Assembly (NCBI RefSeq): GCF_034424805.1 | Contig: NZ_JAXOUF010000015.1 | Coordinates: 50,047-114,046 of the forward strand | DNA length: 64,000 nucleotides | Direction: 5' to 3' | DNA from: Labrys sedimenti | Lineage (GTDB): Bacteria; Pseudomonadota; Alphaproteobacteria; Rhizobiales; Labraceae | In this document: positions 27,666-36,981 of the stretch, piece by piece | Layout of the letters: each line of letters starts with the position of its first letter | Numbering within the stretch: position 1 is the stretch's first letter | Position numbers and translations under genes: made by a program | Notes under the pieces: model-generated | What the model was told of the DNA's origin: nothing | The model's database searches: none | What the model saw: only the letters and a program-made list of their open reading frames with translations

Positions 27666-27869
27666 AGAGCGTGTGTATCTCCATTATGTAAACTTTAATT
27701 TTAAAAAAATCGTATACATTTTAGAATGTAAATATATTTATCAATAAAAACGGAGAATAAGAATCTAAAATACATAGATATTGCGAGGATTTTTCAAATA
27801 AAATTGATTGTTTTTTAGATTTTCTGGGAATGTAAGACCTCATATGAGAGCGCCTTCATCTGAGAAGCG
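27666..27869. other. AT-rich intergenic stretch without a gene
   Basis: About 200 very AT-rich bases follow copy A and contrast with the GC-rich surroundings. I see no gene and no clear terminator. The composition suggests foreign or decayed DNA next to an insertion-sequence remnant. Confidence 0.5.
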
Positions 27870-27995
27870 TATTTCACGAGGTTGAAAGGCCGTCATTTCG
27901 ACCGACCGGTGCTCCTGCCTTGCGTACGTTGGTATCTGGCCTACGGGTTGAGTTTGCGGGATCTGAAGGAAATGATGGCCAAAAGGCCATCGACA
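27870..27995 (+). mobile_element. IS6-family transposase N-terminal remnant
   Basis: One frame reads FTRLKGRHFDRPVLLPCV and continues RWYLAYGLSLRDLKEMMAKR, the highly conserved N-terminus of IS6/IS26-type transposases. The expected HTTIYRWV segment and the DDE catalytic domain are absent, so it is a truncated relic. No terminal inverted repeats were found. It lies between two near-identical regulator genes and the LuxR gene, consistent with past rearrangement. Confidence 0.75.
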
Positions 27996-28041
27996 AAGAG
28001 CGTCACCGCGCATGGGCGGGCGCTCTGCTTTCCCCTTGATG

Positions 28042-29241
28042 TTATCGGCCGTTGGGCCGGCGGACCGGTGGGACGAGGCGCCTGACAAGCGCAACGAGAT
28101 CACTCTGTCGCGATACACCCATCTTGGCAAAGATGTGCTCGCGATGTGTCCGGGCTGTCGCCTCGCTGACTTGTAGCGCTGCCGCCGCCTTGCGGAGTGT
28201 CGCCCCCGCTATCAATTGCTCGAGCTGACGTATCTCGGCGGGCGTCAATCCGAACATGCGGGCGACAGCTCCGAGGTCGGTCGGCAGCGGGGTTGCGTCG
28301 AGTGCGACGAAGACGGCAGCCGTTGCCTGGGGCACGAGCCTTGTTCTGCGCTGGCCGCGGGCGAGTGGCAGGATATGAGCGATGGCTGCGACCCCGTCGG
28401 CCTTGCCGAGAGGCACACCCAACCCTGCCTCCGGAAGTTGCGTTTCGTCTTCCTGGGCCATCGCAATGGCCTTGCGCAGTTCTTCAGTTATGCGAGAGTC
28501 GACGGTGGCCAGACATCCGCCGGAAGACAGGATCGGCGATCCCGCATCGAGCATGCGCTGCGCCGTTTCATTAGCGTGCATGATGCGCCCTTCGCTCGCA
28601 ACGATAACGATGCCGGCGGTCACGCTGTCGAGTGTTGCTCCGAGAGCCTGCTGCTCCACGGTTTTCATATCCAGAAGATCGCTGATCGTTACAGCGCGCC
28701 TGATATGCGGCACCAATATTCGTCCTATCGTTACCTCGCGGTCGGTATAGATGCCGGCATCCCTGTGGCGGTTGAGGCCGAGATGGGCTTGCCGGGTCGG
28801 GCTGTTGATCAATGTCAACCCAATCGAATCCACGATGCCCTGTGGCTCGCCCCATTCCTTAAGCATCGGTGATTGCGACTGGATCTCCGCGGTGAGATGG
28901 CGCGAAAACACCTGTGGTTCGTCGATGGGCATGTCGCGGAGGGCCGGTAGGCGCTCCCAGGATGCCATCTCTTCCCCATAGAGCTGAAAGCGCTCCAGCC
29001 AATAGGGGTCGATCCCGATCGTCTTGATGAGCGAGGCCCTGCCGCCGACCAGATCGATCATGGTCAGCGAGGCATTGTGGGCGCGCAACATTTCTTTGAT
29101 GCCAGCCAGCATCGACTCCCAGAGGCCTGGGTCGAGAGCGCAATCGTAAATCGTGCCGATGAGCGCCGATATCTCGTCGATGGAGGGGAGGTCTTCTACT
29201 TCAGAGGCCCGAGCTTCAAAGGAGTCTGTGGAGTTCAGCAT
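28042..29241 (-). CDS. LuxR-family transcriptional regulator with central PAS-like region
   Basis: This 399-residue protein has an N-terminal helical region (ISALIGTIYDCALDPGLWESML), a PAS-like centre (GIVIVASEGRIMHANETAQRML) and a C-terminal LuxR helix-turn-helix (LTPAEIRQLEQLIAGATLRKAAAALQVSEATARTHREHIFAKMGV). The REHIFAKxG recognition helix marks the family. It lies opposite to and between the two REC-wHTH paralogues. The ligand is unknown. Confidence 0.83.
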   Translation of the reverse strand: MLNSTDSFEARASEVEDLPSIDEISALIGTIYDCALDPGLWESMLAGIKEMLRAHNASLTMIDLVGGRASLIKTIGIDPYWLERFQLYGEEMASWERLPALRDMPIDEPQVFSRHLTAEIQSQSPMLKEWGEPQGIVDSIGLTLINSPTRQAHLGLNRHRDAGIYTDREVTIGRILVPHIRRAVTISDLLDMKTVEQQALGATLDSVTAGIVIVASEGRIMHANETAQRMLDAGSPILSSGGCLATVDSRITEELRKAIAMAQEDETQLPEAGLGVPLGKADGVAAIAHILPLARGQRRTRLVPQATAAVFVALDATPLPTDLGAVARMFGLTPAEIRQLEQLIAGATLRKAAAALQVSEATARTHREHIFAKMGVSRQSDLVALVRRLVPPVRRPNGR

Positions 29242-29717
29242 AGCATAGCAGTGAGAGAGAAGAATCGTTGTTGGCTAGGCGCCAGCTAAAACAACTGTTG
29301 CATCATTACAACGCTGCGACGGATTCTCAACCAAAAACGACGTCTATCGGATGAACATCCGATGCGCCAGTGCTTCGCCCCTGGGCATAACAGTGAAACG
29401 TGGAATTAAGCTCGTCCCGCGGTCGCGCTGATCGAATTCTGCAATCCCGCAATGGAAAATCCGTATGTCGCCCCCATTCAAAGACAACTGACAGACCGGC
29501 AGCTATTTCCGCAGGCCCCGACCGCAATCTGTTCGGGCGCAGCGAGAGGCGGGCCGCGGGCGGCCCTATTACCCAACCATCCCCAGACCGGCGGGCAGGG
29601 CGAGCGGGTGGTGTGAACTATCAAGGACGTGAAGAGCTTTCCTGCAAATTTGCCCGGTTTCTTTCAACTGCGTGCCGTTCGAACGGAGGCGTGGGGTGTC
29701 GTATGGAAGGTGGATAG
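29242..29717. other. Intergenic region between luxR-type gene and copy B, with a 7-bp inverted repeat
   Basis: No convincing gene is seen in these 476 bases. ATCGGAT-GAAC-ATCCGAT at 29346-29363 is a perfect inverted repeat about 105 bases upstream of the LuxR-type start and could be an operator. The ribosome-binding site of copy B (GGAAGGTGG) is at the right end. Confidence 0.4.
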
Positions 29718-30434
29718 ATGTCCGTGGAGGAGACCAAGCGAGGCGATATTGCGAGCGCTCCTCTCGTTTATCTTGTTGATGACGATGAGGATTTTCGCGA
29801 AGAGATGGTATTCGGCCTATCCAGACTGGGCTTGAACGTACATGGATTTGGCAGCGCTGCGGCCCTGTACCGGGCCTATGCTGCCATGCCATCCGGAATT
29901 GTTGTCCTCGACATTGGTCTGAAGGGCGAAGACGGCCTGTCCGTAGCGGCCCATTTGCGAGCATCGCAACCGATCGGGATCGTCATGGCTACGGCGCGGG
30001 GGTCTATCGACGACCGAGTTGCCGGCCTGGAGAAGGGTGCAGATGCCTATCTCGTCAAGCCCGTCGATGTTCGGGAACTGGCCGCTACCGTGATGGCGGT
30101 CCACAATCGCGTCAACAGGCATCGCAAGGTGCCGCCTCCTCCTCAAATCCCGCAATGGGCGTTGGTGGAAGGAGGGTGGACAATCATTGACGGCCTGGGC
30201 CACCGCCTGCGCTTGACCGTCTCCGAGCAGTACCTCTTGGGGTGTCTGTTCAGGAAGCGCGGCAACACTGTCGAGCGGAGTGCACTTGTCGAAGCCATGG
30301 GTGCTGACGTCTATGATTTCAACTATGCCCATCTCGACACCATCGTAAGCCGCCTGCGGCGGAGAGCGAAAAAGTCCAACATGATCCTGCCCTTGCACGC
30401 AATCCGCGGGCAGGGTTTCACTTTCGCCGAATAG
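29718..30434 (+). CDS. Orphan OmpR-type response regulator (REC-wHTH), copy B
   Basis: This 238-residue paralogue of the gene at 26949 keeps all receiver residues (DDDED, IVVLDIGL, MATARG, YLVKPVD) and the winged helix. Most changes cluster in the first residues, in the interdomain linker (NRHRKVPPPPQIPQ) and around ALVEAMGADVYDFN. The conserved DNA-reading helix suggests overlapping targets. The ATG follows GGAAGGTGGATAG. The duplication flanks the LuxR gene and IS6 relic; no sensor kinase is adjacent. Confidence 0.84.
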   Translation: MSVEETKRGDIASAPLVYLVDDDEDFREEMVFGLSRLGLNVHGFGSAAALYRAYAAMPSGIVVLDIGLKGEDGLSVAAHLRASQPIGIVMATARGSIDDRVAGLEKGADAYLVKPVDVRELAATVMAVHNRVNRHRKVPPPPQIPQWALVEGGWTIIDGLGHRLRLTVSEQYLLGCLFRKRGNTVERSALVEAMGADVYDFNYAHLDTIVSRLRRRAKKSNMILPLHAIRGQGFTFAE

Positions 30435-30853
30435 GAAAAAACAAGCCTGCTTTCTGTAATTAAAAAGTACCTCCGAATTGCAGGAAAGTTGATGGCAGGA
30501 GTGCCCGATGGGCACCTGCGGCTTCATTCTCAACTTTGCCCGTCTGCCAGAAGTCATTCCCTCCGATGATGCTGTGTGGAGCCAGATGTTTTCCAGGCTC
30601 GCTCACTGCGAGCGCGTCCAGCATCGCCGGCTTCACCAAGTGGCGCGTAATCGAACGCTCCTTCCCAACAAGCCACTCTGCATCATCTCAAAAATCCTCT
30701 CATCCGGCATGTGAGCGATACCAGTCGCCCTGTTTGGGGGCTCTCTTCAACAGCTCGGATCTGGCAGCCGGAATAGGGCGAAACTTCCAAGCCATCATCG
30801 CCCTCGCGGCCGCCTCCATCCTGGTAAATGCCGCCTAAAGCAAAAATAACTTC
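30435..30853. other. Intergenic region, possibly containing a decayed transposase tail
   Basis: About 420 bases without an intact gene. One forward frame has KWRVIERSF near 30640 and ends IGRNFQAIIALAAASILV, faintly like the C-terminus of IS5-group transposases. The resemblance is weak and interrupted, so this is only a possibility. Confidence 0.25.
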
Positions 30854-30870
30854 ATGTCATATAGTGACAT
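30854..30870. promoter_or_regulatory. Inverted repeat ATGTCA-N5-TGACAT upstream of the porin-like gene
   Basis: The perfect dyad ATGTCA-TATAG-TGACAT lies about 145 bases before the outer-membrane protein start, in AT-rich DNA. A dyad with the same TGTCA-N5-TGACA core is found upstream of the autotransporter gene, suggesting a shared regulator. Confidence 0.45.
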
Positions 30871-31015
30871 CATGTGTATGCGTGTGAAAGTAAACGTCAA
30901 AATAGAGATCTGTATAGTCAGTTCATACTAAATTTTACTGCAATGTTGCACATATATCACAGCAAAATTTCAGATAAATGCATAAGAGTAAAAGGCGATT
31001 TTTTGGGGGATTTCG

Positions 31016-31828
31016 ATGCGTTCCGTGTATCATACCAGTGCAATCTTTGCCGTCTTGCTGGCGTCGACAGCCACTTCCGTTTTCGCTGCGGATCTTTCGC
31101 CCGCCCAGCCGTCTCCCCGTCCCCCCGTTATGGCCTATGATTGGTCCGGTCCTTACGTCGGTATTCATGCCGGCTATGGCTGGGGTAGCGAGAACGACAA
31201 TCAAAGCCGTTATTTCGGCGGTGGGGCCCCCACCGGCGGTGGGGGGACCATCGGCGGCGGCGTCATAATAATCGGCGGCGTCAATGTGACCAACGTCGGG
31301 TCGATTATGGCCGACAAATTCAACGTTGACGGCTTCGTGGGCGGCGCTCATGCCGGTTACAACTATCAGATCAACCAATTTGTCCTCGGCATCGAGGGTG
31401 ACGTTGATTATTCCGATATCAAGGGGCGCCATATATTCAACGGATCGGTAGGGACGGGAAGCCTCTCACTCGACAGCAAGTGGCAGGCCTCGGCCCGCCT
31501 TCGTGCGGGTTACGCATTCGATAATCTGCTTATCTATGCGACAGGCGGCATCGCCACCGGTTCTGCCGAACTTTCGACAACCGGCTATAAACTGCTTGTC
31601 ATTGACAACAATTGGTATTTGCGGCGCATTCGCGGAAGCTCAAGCGAGATTCATATCGGTTGGACTGCCGGTGCGGGTGTCGAATACGCATTTGCCGAGA
31701 ATTGGATCGGTCGCGCGGAAGTGCGCTACACCGATTTTGGTAAAAAAACATATGATACGCCGCTGGGATCTGTGAAGTCTGGATGGGATCAGACCACCGC
31801 GACCCTCGGCGTCAGCTATAAATTCTGA
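31016..31828 (+). CDS. Outer-membrane beta-barrel protein, Omp31/RopB-like
   Basis: This 270-residue protein has a signal peptide (cut after SVFAA, then DLSPAQPSP). The Rhizobiales porin-like start WSGPYVGIHAGYGWG follows, with alternating strands, NQFVLGIEGDVDYSDI, ASARLRAGYAFDNLLIYATGG and the terminal VSYKF with C-terminal Phe for BAM recognition. A glycine-rich loop follows the first strand. Omp31/RopB-type proteins are abundant surface proteins of this order. The ATG follows GGGGG. It is a single gene with an operator-like dyad upstream. Confidence 0.85.
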   Translation: MRSVYHTSAIFAVLLASTATSVFAADLSPAQPSPRPPVMAYDWSGPYVGIHAGYGWGSENDNQSRYFGGGAPTGGGGTIGGGVIIIGGVNVTNVGSIMADKFNVDGFVGGAHAGYNYQINQFVLGIEGDVDYSDIKGRHIFNGSVGTGSLSLDSKWQASARLRAGYAFDNLLIYATGGIATGSAELSTTGYKLLVIDNNWYLRRIRGSSSEIHIGWTAGAGVEYAFAENWIGRAEVRYTDFGKKTYDTPLGSVKSGWDQTTATLGVSYKF

Positions 31829-32843
31829 TTTCTTGCTCTATGTCGAAATTAGGCAGCGAGTTCCTAAACGGATCAGACGCGCAGGAAACTCCAGCCATCT
31901 GCTCGGCCTTGATGCATTTGCGTCAAGGCGCGCAACCGCTTCTCTGTGCCGGTGATGTTCTCTCGGGTTGGGGTCAATCCTTCGGTGTCGTGACATCCCA
32001 CGGGTCTTCTTCGCGCTCGCCCTGCTACAGCGCTTCGTACGAGGCGGAAGGCGGGTGGTTGAGATCGGATCATGGGTGCCGTTGCCGCTACCTATGACGA
32101 TGGTATCCAGATGATCGGCAGCATATCCGTTTGCGTCCGCCGGCAGGGCGCGACGGAAAAAGGGGAATCGAGATCACTGTCTCGGTCGGTCCCGGGGCGA
32201 TCTCACGAAGAAATCCACGCGGGTCGCGTCAGGTGGCCCTTCTGAGAGAGGGGCGCGATGGCCAATATTCCGCTCGGACCGGCGCCGCAGCGGCGCTGGC
32301 CGGGCTGGTCATCGCCTGCTCTCCCTCCAATGGATGGGCTGGAGTTCAGGGATACGCGTTCCGGCTCGTGCAGAGGGAGATCAAGCGGGCAACGCTGTCG
32401 GGATTCCGAAAGGTATCCTGCCTATTCCGCCGTGTCGAAGCAGGCACCTGATCCCTGGGACCTTGTCGCAGTTCAGTTCACGCAAACGAGGAGGCCGGTT
32501 CCCCTTCCTCGATGTCGGTTCATTGAGTGCGGCCAGGGTCACTGGAGGCGGCTTGGGTAGAATATTGTCCTCGATATGATTAGCCGCTCCTGATGCGAAG
32601 CTTAACTGGTACGTCATTTCTGCAATGGTTTGTTTTAATTTTAGTTTATTAATATATATTGATGTTATTGTATCCAGAATTAGAAAATATTATTTTCAAT
32701 ATCAATATTTCTACGTTAATTCTAAAATTAATTAGATTATATATTTCATTCGGGAATTTTCATTCGAAGATGGCCGCTAGGATAAAAATTATCGTCCAAG
32801 TTCCAGTGATTCACATATTAGGCAATCTTAGGATGACACATAC
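31829..32843. other. About 1 kb without a recognisable gene
   Basis: Several short open frames exist here, but none has family-like sequence, a good ribosome-binding site and consistent codon use together. The first 750 bases are GC-rich and may be decayed coding DNA. From about 32620 the sequence becomes strongly AT-rich and leads into the autotransporter promoter region. Confidence 0.5.
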
Positions 32844-32858
32844 TGTCACTAAATGACA
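32844..32858. promoter_or_regulatory. Inverted repeat TGTCA-N5-TGACA upstream of the autotransporter
   Basis: TGTCA-CTAAA-TGACA lies about 195 bases before the autotransporter start in AT-rich DNA and shares arms and spacing with the dyad at 30854. It may be an operator common to both surface-protein genes. Confidence 0.45.
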
Positions 32859-33053
32859 CTTAAATTCGCTTTTGCATAAAGAAATTGTTGCATGATTGCA
32901 TCGTTTTCGAAAAAAATACAAACAATAGGGAAATTCATTTCACAAATGGCGTATTATAGTTAGGCAGTATGCTACCAATGAAAGCAGCGTAAGCGAGTAT
33001 TTGAGTGTTCTTTTCTGTCTGACGTTCAGGAAATCCAAGGGGCAAGTGTAAAC

Positions 33054-36000
33054 ATGACAAGCAGGGCACGGGGGGGCGGATCGGCGCCGATGGTGGGACG
33101 CACATCGGTGCTTCGCCACTTGCTTCAAGGGTGTAGTCCCCGAGCGCTATCCATAGGGAGCGTGTTGTTCGCGACAGTATTGGCGGCGACCGCAATGCCA
33201 TCCCAGGCCCAGGCGCAATGCGTACCGGCACCGGATGCGCCTGTGAGCATTTCCTCGGGTAGTTGCACGGATTCGGGCACGCCAGGCATTCCAACCCGAG
33301 TGAGCAATGACGCCACCGACGTAGTCAGCGCCTCGGGCACCGGTACCTATACGGGAAACGTCGTTGAATTAGACGCGAGCGGTACTGGCTCCGGCGCCCA
33401 CGCGAGCGGCGGCGGAACGATCAATTTGAACGGCGCGCCGGATGGCAGCGGGGGGTACAACACCGCCATTGTCAATACGACTGAAGCGGGCAGTCACGGC
33501 CTCTATGCCGATGGCGGCGGCCATATCAACGGAAATGGGGTACTCGTCACCACATCGGGCGCCGGCAGCCACGCCATCTACGCAACCGGAACTGGCAGCG
33601 ACGTGAATGTTGACTATAGCGGCGTGACGCTGCCACCGAATACCGGGCAACAAATCCTGGTCACAAACGGCGACAATGCATATGGCGCCTATGCTGCCAA
33701 CGGCGGCAAGGTCGAGATAACCGGTATCGATCCCCAGAAATCCAGCATCTTGACCTATGGCACGGGCAGTTCCGCCTTCGTTGTCGAGTCGGGCGGCCAG
33801 ATGACCCTCAACAATCTGAGTGGATTTTTGAACTACTACGACGTCGATGACACAGTGGGTGCCTCCGTTGCGGGCGTCGGCAGCAGCATCGTCACAAACA
33901 ACACTTACATCAACACCTATGGCAACAACAGTACCGGGATGTTGGTTGCCGACGGGGGAACAGCCACCATCCATGGCGGCGCGGTCGTAACCGGCAAATT
34001 TCATAACACGCTCATCAGCAATTCCGTGGCTCTCCTCGCCCAGGGGACCGGCAGCCAGATCACGATTGACCAGGGCGGTAGCGTGACCACCTATGGCGCG
34101 GCCAGCGCCGGTGCAGTGGCTCAGGGCGGGGCTTTTATCGATTTCAAGGGCTATGGCATTTTCACCTATGAAACCGGCTCGACCGGCGCGGTTGCGGATG
34201 GGACGGACGGTAACGGAACGGCCAGCGAGGTAGCCATTAGCAATGCCATCGTCCGGACGACCGGCCCGTCCAGTGCCGGTGTCCGTGCCACGGGCGGCGG
34301 TGCGATGAGTGTAACCGGCGGCGAGATCACCACAGGGTATAAGCCAGGGTTCGACACCTCCGGCGGCCACTACTTGGCGAGTGAGATTGGCAGGGAAGCC
34401 AACGGCGCGGAGGCGATCGGGGCTGGCAGCACGCTCACGATCACAGACAATAAACTCACAACCACCGGTGACGGCGCCATCGGTGTCGCGGCGAGTGGCG
34501 GCGGCACCGCCACGGTTGCTGGCGGCACCATCACGACCAAAGGCGCCCCGACCGCCAATTTCACCGCCGATGGTGTCCGGGCGACCGGTCCCGGCAGCAC
34601 GGTCACACTGACGAGCAGTGCGAACGGCGGCACGGCAGTCACCACTTCGGGTGTCAACGCCATGGGCCTGCACGCGATGCAGGGTGGTGTCGTCGACGCC
34701 ACGAATGCCACAGTCAAGACCAGCGGAACCGGAGCCTTCGGCGCGCTATCGGAAGGAGCGGACAGCAATGTCAAGCTGACAGCCTCGACCGTTACCACGC
34801 AGGCCGCTTCGGGCCTTTCCGTCAACGGTGGCGGCCAGATCAACACAACCGGCACCGCCGTGACGGCCAACGGGACCGGCTCGTCGGGCATTCTGGGCAC
34901 CGGCGATGGCACGGTGACGATGACGGGCGGCTCCCTGAGCGCGACCGGGGACCTGATCACCGGAACGGCCGGCAATGTCGTCGCCAATCTGACCGGCGTC
35001 GCCCCCACGACGGGCAGCGGCATCCTGGTGCATGCCGTCGGCGGCACCACCAGCGGCAATTTCACCAACATGGCGATGACCGGCAACGTCGTGGGAGAGG
35101 TCGGCGCCAGGGCCAATGCAACGCTGAAGTCCAGCGTCCTGACCGGCGTTGCCATCAATGCCGACAACATGACCGTCGATGCCAACAGCACCTGGAACAT
35201 GACGGCCAGCTCCACGGTCAACAGCACCGCGACCAGCACCACCAACAATACCGGGTTGATCGTCTTCACGCCGCCTTCGGGGGGCGCCTACAAGACGTTG
35301 ACGACTTCGAATTTCGTCGGAGGCACAGGGGGCGCAATCGGCACGGTTGTCCTGAATACCTATCTGGGCAGCGATGGCTCGCCGTCGGACCAGATCGTGA
35401 TCGATGGCGGCACGGCGACGGGCTCGACGGCCCTGACCATCGTCAACAATGGCGGCCCCGGCGCGGCGACCATCCATGACGGCATCGAGGTCGTGCACGT
35501 GATAAATGGCGGAACGACGAGTACCGACGCCTTTCATCTCACCAGAGCCGTTGCCGCGGGCGCCTATGATTACAATCTGTTCAGAGGTGGCGTCGCCCCC
35601 AATGTCGAGACGGATCAGAACTGGTTCCTGCGCAATGTCGGCCTGAACGAGTCGACGCAGACCGTTTTGCCCTATGCGCAGATCCTGAGCGATTACAGCT
35701 TCGCAACGCTGGGTACGCTGCAGCAGCGCACCGGAAACCGGGTCTGGCCGAACGGCGCTCCTCCGGAAACAATCTGGTGCAAGGACCCGGCCCAGAACTT
35801 CAAATGCAAAGTCAGCGGCGAGCAGGCCGGCGTTTATGCCAATGGCGGCCCGGTGATCTATGGCCAGGGTGCCTGGGGGCGTATCGGCGGACAATATTCG
35901 TCTTTTGATCCGAAGGTCGGCTCATCCTACACGCAAAGCCTCGGCTTCATGCAAGCCGGTTATGAGGGCGCTGTTTACGAGTCCGCCACGGGAACGATGA

Positions 36001-36701
36001 CGCTCGGTGCCTATGGCACCATCGGCACCGCGCGCGCCGACATCGACATCACCCGTGACCCCGCAACGCTCGCGGCGCGCGCCAAGGGCAAGATCACGAC
36101 GACGGGCTACGGCATCGGCGCCAATCTGACCTGGCTCGGCAATAATGGCTTCTATGCCGATGCCATCGCCCAATTCACCTGGTACGATTCGAGCCTGTCC
36201 AACAAGCCGGGTGGCAATAACCAGGGATGGTCTGGCGCGGCCAGCATCGAGGCCGGCAAGCGCATGGATCTCGGTTCCGGCTGGGCGCTGGTGCCGCAGG
36301 CGCAGCTTGCCTATTCGAGCGTCGATTTCGAAAAATTCACCGACGTCAACGGTGCCAGGCAAGAATTGGGCGAGGGCAACTCGCTGCAGGGTCGTATCGG
36401 CGTCAGGATCGAGCATCTCTCGAGCTGGCAGAACGCCAACAATAAGACCGACCGCCTCCAGGTTTATGGTATCGGCAACCTTTCCTATCAGTTCTTGAAT
36501 GGCACCAAGATCGACGTAGCCAACGTCTCGGTGAAACAGCAGAACAAGAGATTGTGGGGTGAGGTCGGGCTGGGCGGCACTTATGCCTGGAACGATGCCT
36601 GGAGCGCTTATGGAGAGGCCGACTATGCCACCGCCCTCTCCTCGGGCGCCGGCGACAACTATACCGTCAAGGGCACGCTCGGCATACGCTATAACTGGTA
36701 G
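33054..36701 (+). CDS. Type V autotransporter with repeat-rich passenger
   Basis: This 1215-residue protein has an extended signal region (basic N-terminus, hydrophobic LSIGSVLFATVLAATAMPSQAQA). The passenger, about residues 60-840, is built of short Gly/Thr/Ser-rich repeats such as GSHAIYATGTGS and GVRATGGG, typical of a right-handed beta-helix. The C-terminal autotransporter barrel (about 950-1215) includes GAWGRIGGQYSSFDP and AGYEGAV and ends GTLGIRYNW. ATG 33054 has AAGGGG about 13 bases upstream; ATG 33090 is an alternative. No protease catalytic motif was noticed, so an adhesin or surface-layer role is likeliest. Confidence 0.88.
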   Translation: MTSRARGGGSAPMVGRTSVLRHLLQGCSPRALSIGSVLFATVLAATAMPSQAQAQCVPAPDAPVSISSGSCTDSGTPGIPTRVSNDATDVVSASGTGTYTGNVVELDASGTGSGAHASGGGTINLNGAPDGSGGYNTAIVNTTEAGSHGLYADGGGHINGNGVLVTTSGAGSHAIYATGTGSDVNVDYSGVTLPPNTGQQILVTNGDNAYGAYAANGGKVEITGIDPQKSSILTYGTGSSAFVVESGGQMTLNNLSGFLNYYDVDDTVGASVAGVGSSIVTNNTYINTYGNNSTGMLVADGGTATIHGGAVVTGKFHNTLISNSVALLAQGTGSQITIDQGGSVTTYGAASAGAVAQGGAFIDFKGYGIFTYETGSTGAVADGTDGNGTASEVAISNAIVRTTGPSSAGVRATGGGAMSVTGGEITTGYKPGFDTSGGHYLASEIGREANGAEAIGAGSTLTITDNKLTTTGDGAIGVAASGGGTATVAGGTITTKGAPTANFTADGVRATGPGSTVTLTSSANGGTAVTTSGVNAMGLHAMQGGVVDATNATVKTSGTGAFGALSEGADSNVKLTASTVTTQAASGLSVNGGGQINTTGTAVTANGTGSSGILGTGDGTVTMTGGSLSATGDLITGTAGNVVANLTGVAPTTGSGILVHAVGGTTSGNFTNMAMTGNVVGEVGARANATLKSSVLTGVAINADNMTVDANSTWNMTASSTVNSTATSTTNNTGLIVFTPPSGGAYKTLTTSNFVGGTGGAIGTVVLNTYLGSDGSPSDQIVIDGGTATGSTALTIVNNGGPGAATIHDGIEVVHVINGGTTSTDAFHLTRAVAAGAYDYNLFRGGVAPNVETDQNWFLRNVGLNESTQTVLPYAQILSDYSFATLGTLQQRTGNRVWPNGAPPETIWCKDPAQNFKCKVSGEQAGVYANGGPVIYGQGAWGRIGGQYSSFDPKVGSSYTQSLGFMQAGYEGAVYESATGTMTLGAYGTIGTARADIDITRDPATLAARAKGKITTTGYGIGANLTWLGNNGFYADAIAQFTWYDSSLSNKPGGNNQGWSGAASIEAGKRMDLGSGWALVPQAQLAYSSVDFEKFTDVNGARQELGEGNSLQGRIGVRIEHLSSWQNANNKTDRLQVYGIGNLSYQFLNGTKIDVANVSVKQQNKRLWGEVGLGGTYAWNDAWSAYGEADYATALSSGAGDNYTVKGTLGIRYNW

Positions 36702-36737
36702 GCAGGCCTTCCACCTGCCCCGGAAAAGATAAGTTCA

Positions 36738-36769
36738 GAGGCGCGAGTGAATTGCTTCACTGGCGCCTC
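36738..36769 (+). terminator. Hairpin downstream of the autotransporter
   Basis: GAGGCGC-g-AGTGAA, loop TTGC, then TTCACT-g-GCGCCTC gives 13 pairs with one G-G mismatch, 37 bases after the stop codon. No T-run follows, so termination may be Rho-assisted. The remainder of the 280-base convergent gap shows nothing else. Confidence 0.5.
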
Positions 36770-36981
36770 ATCCGCGATCGATCCATAGGCGGATCCCGAT
36801 GCAGGTTTGAAAGAATATTCAGGAATCAAGTGCCGAAAGGGCGAGTGACCGTACGAGGCCGGGCACATAGCAGGCTTGCTGCGGCGTTCCGCATGCGTAC
36901 GAAGTCACCCGCGAGTTGCATAACGCTCCGGCTTTCGTCGCGGTGGGCTGGACGTCTATTTCAACCCGCGCCGCTCCGGCT

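Noticed and set aside
31840..32579. Several 65-106-codon frames in the 31.8-32.6 kb gap
   Set aside because: They overlap in different frames, lack good start signals and give no recognisable protein.
33369..34673. A long minus-strand frame inside the autotransporter gene
   Set aside because: It is a by-product of the Gly/Thr-rich repeats on the sense strand and has no start signals.
33400..35000. Short repeats resembling a CRISPR array
   Set aside because: They are imperfect, variable-length coding repeats of the beta-helix passenger, not identical direct repeats with unique spacers.
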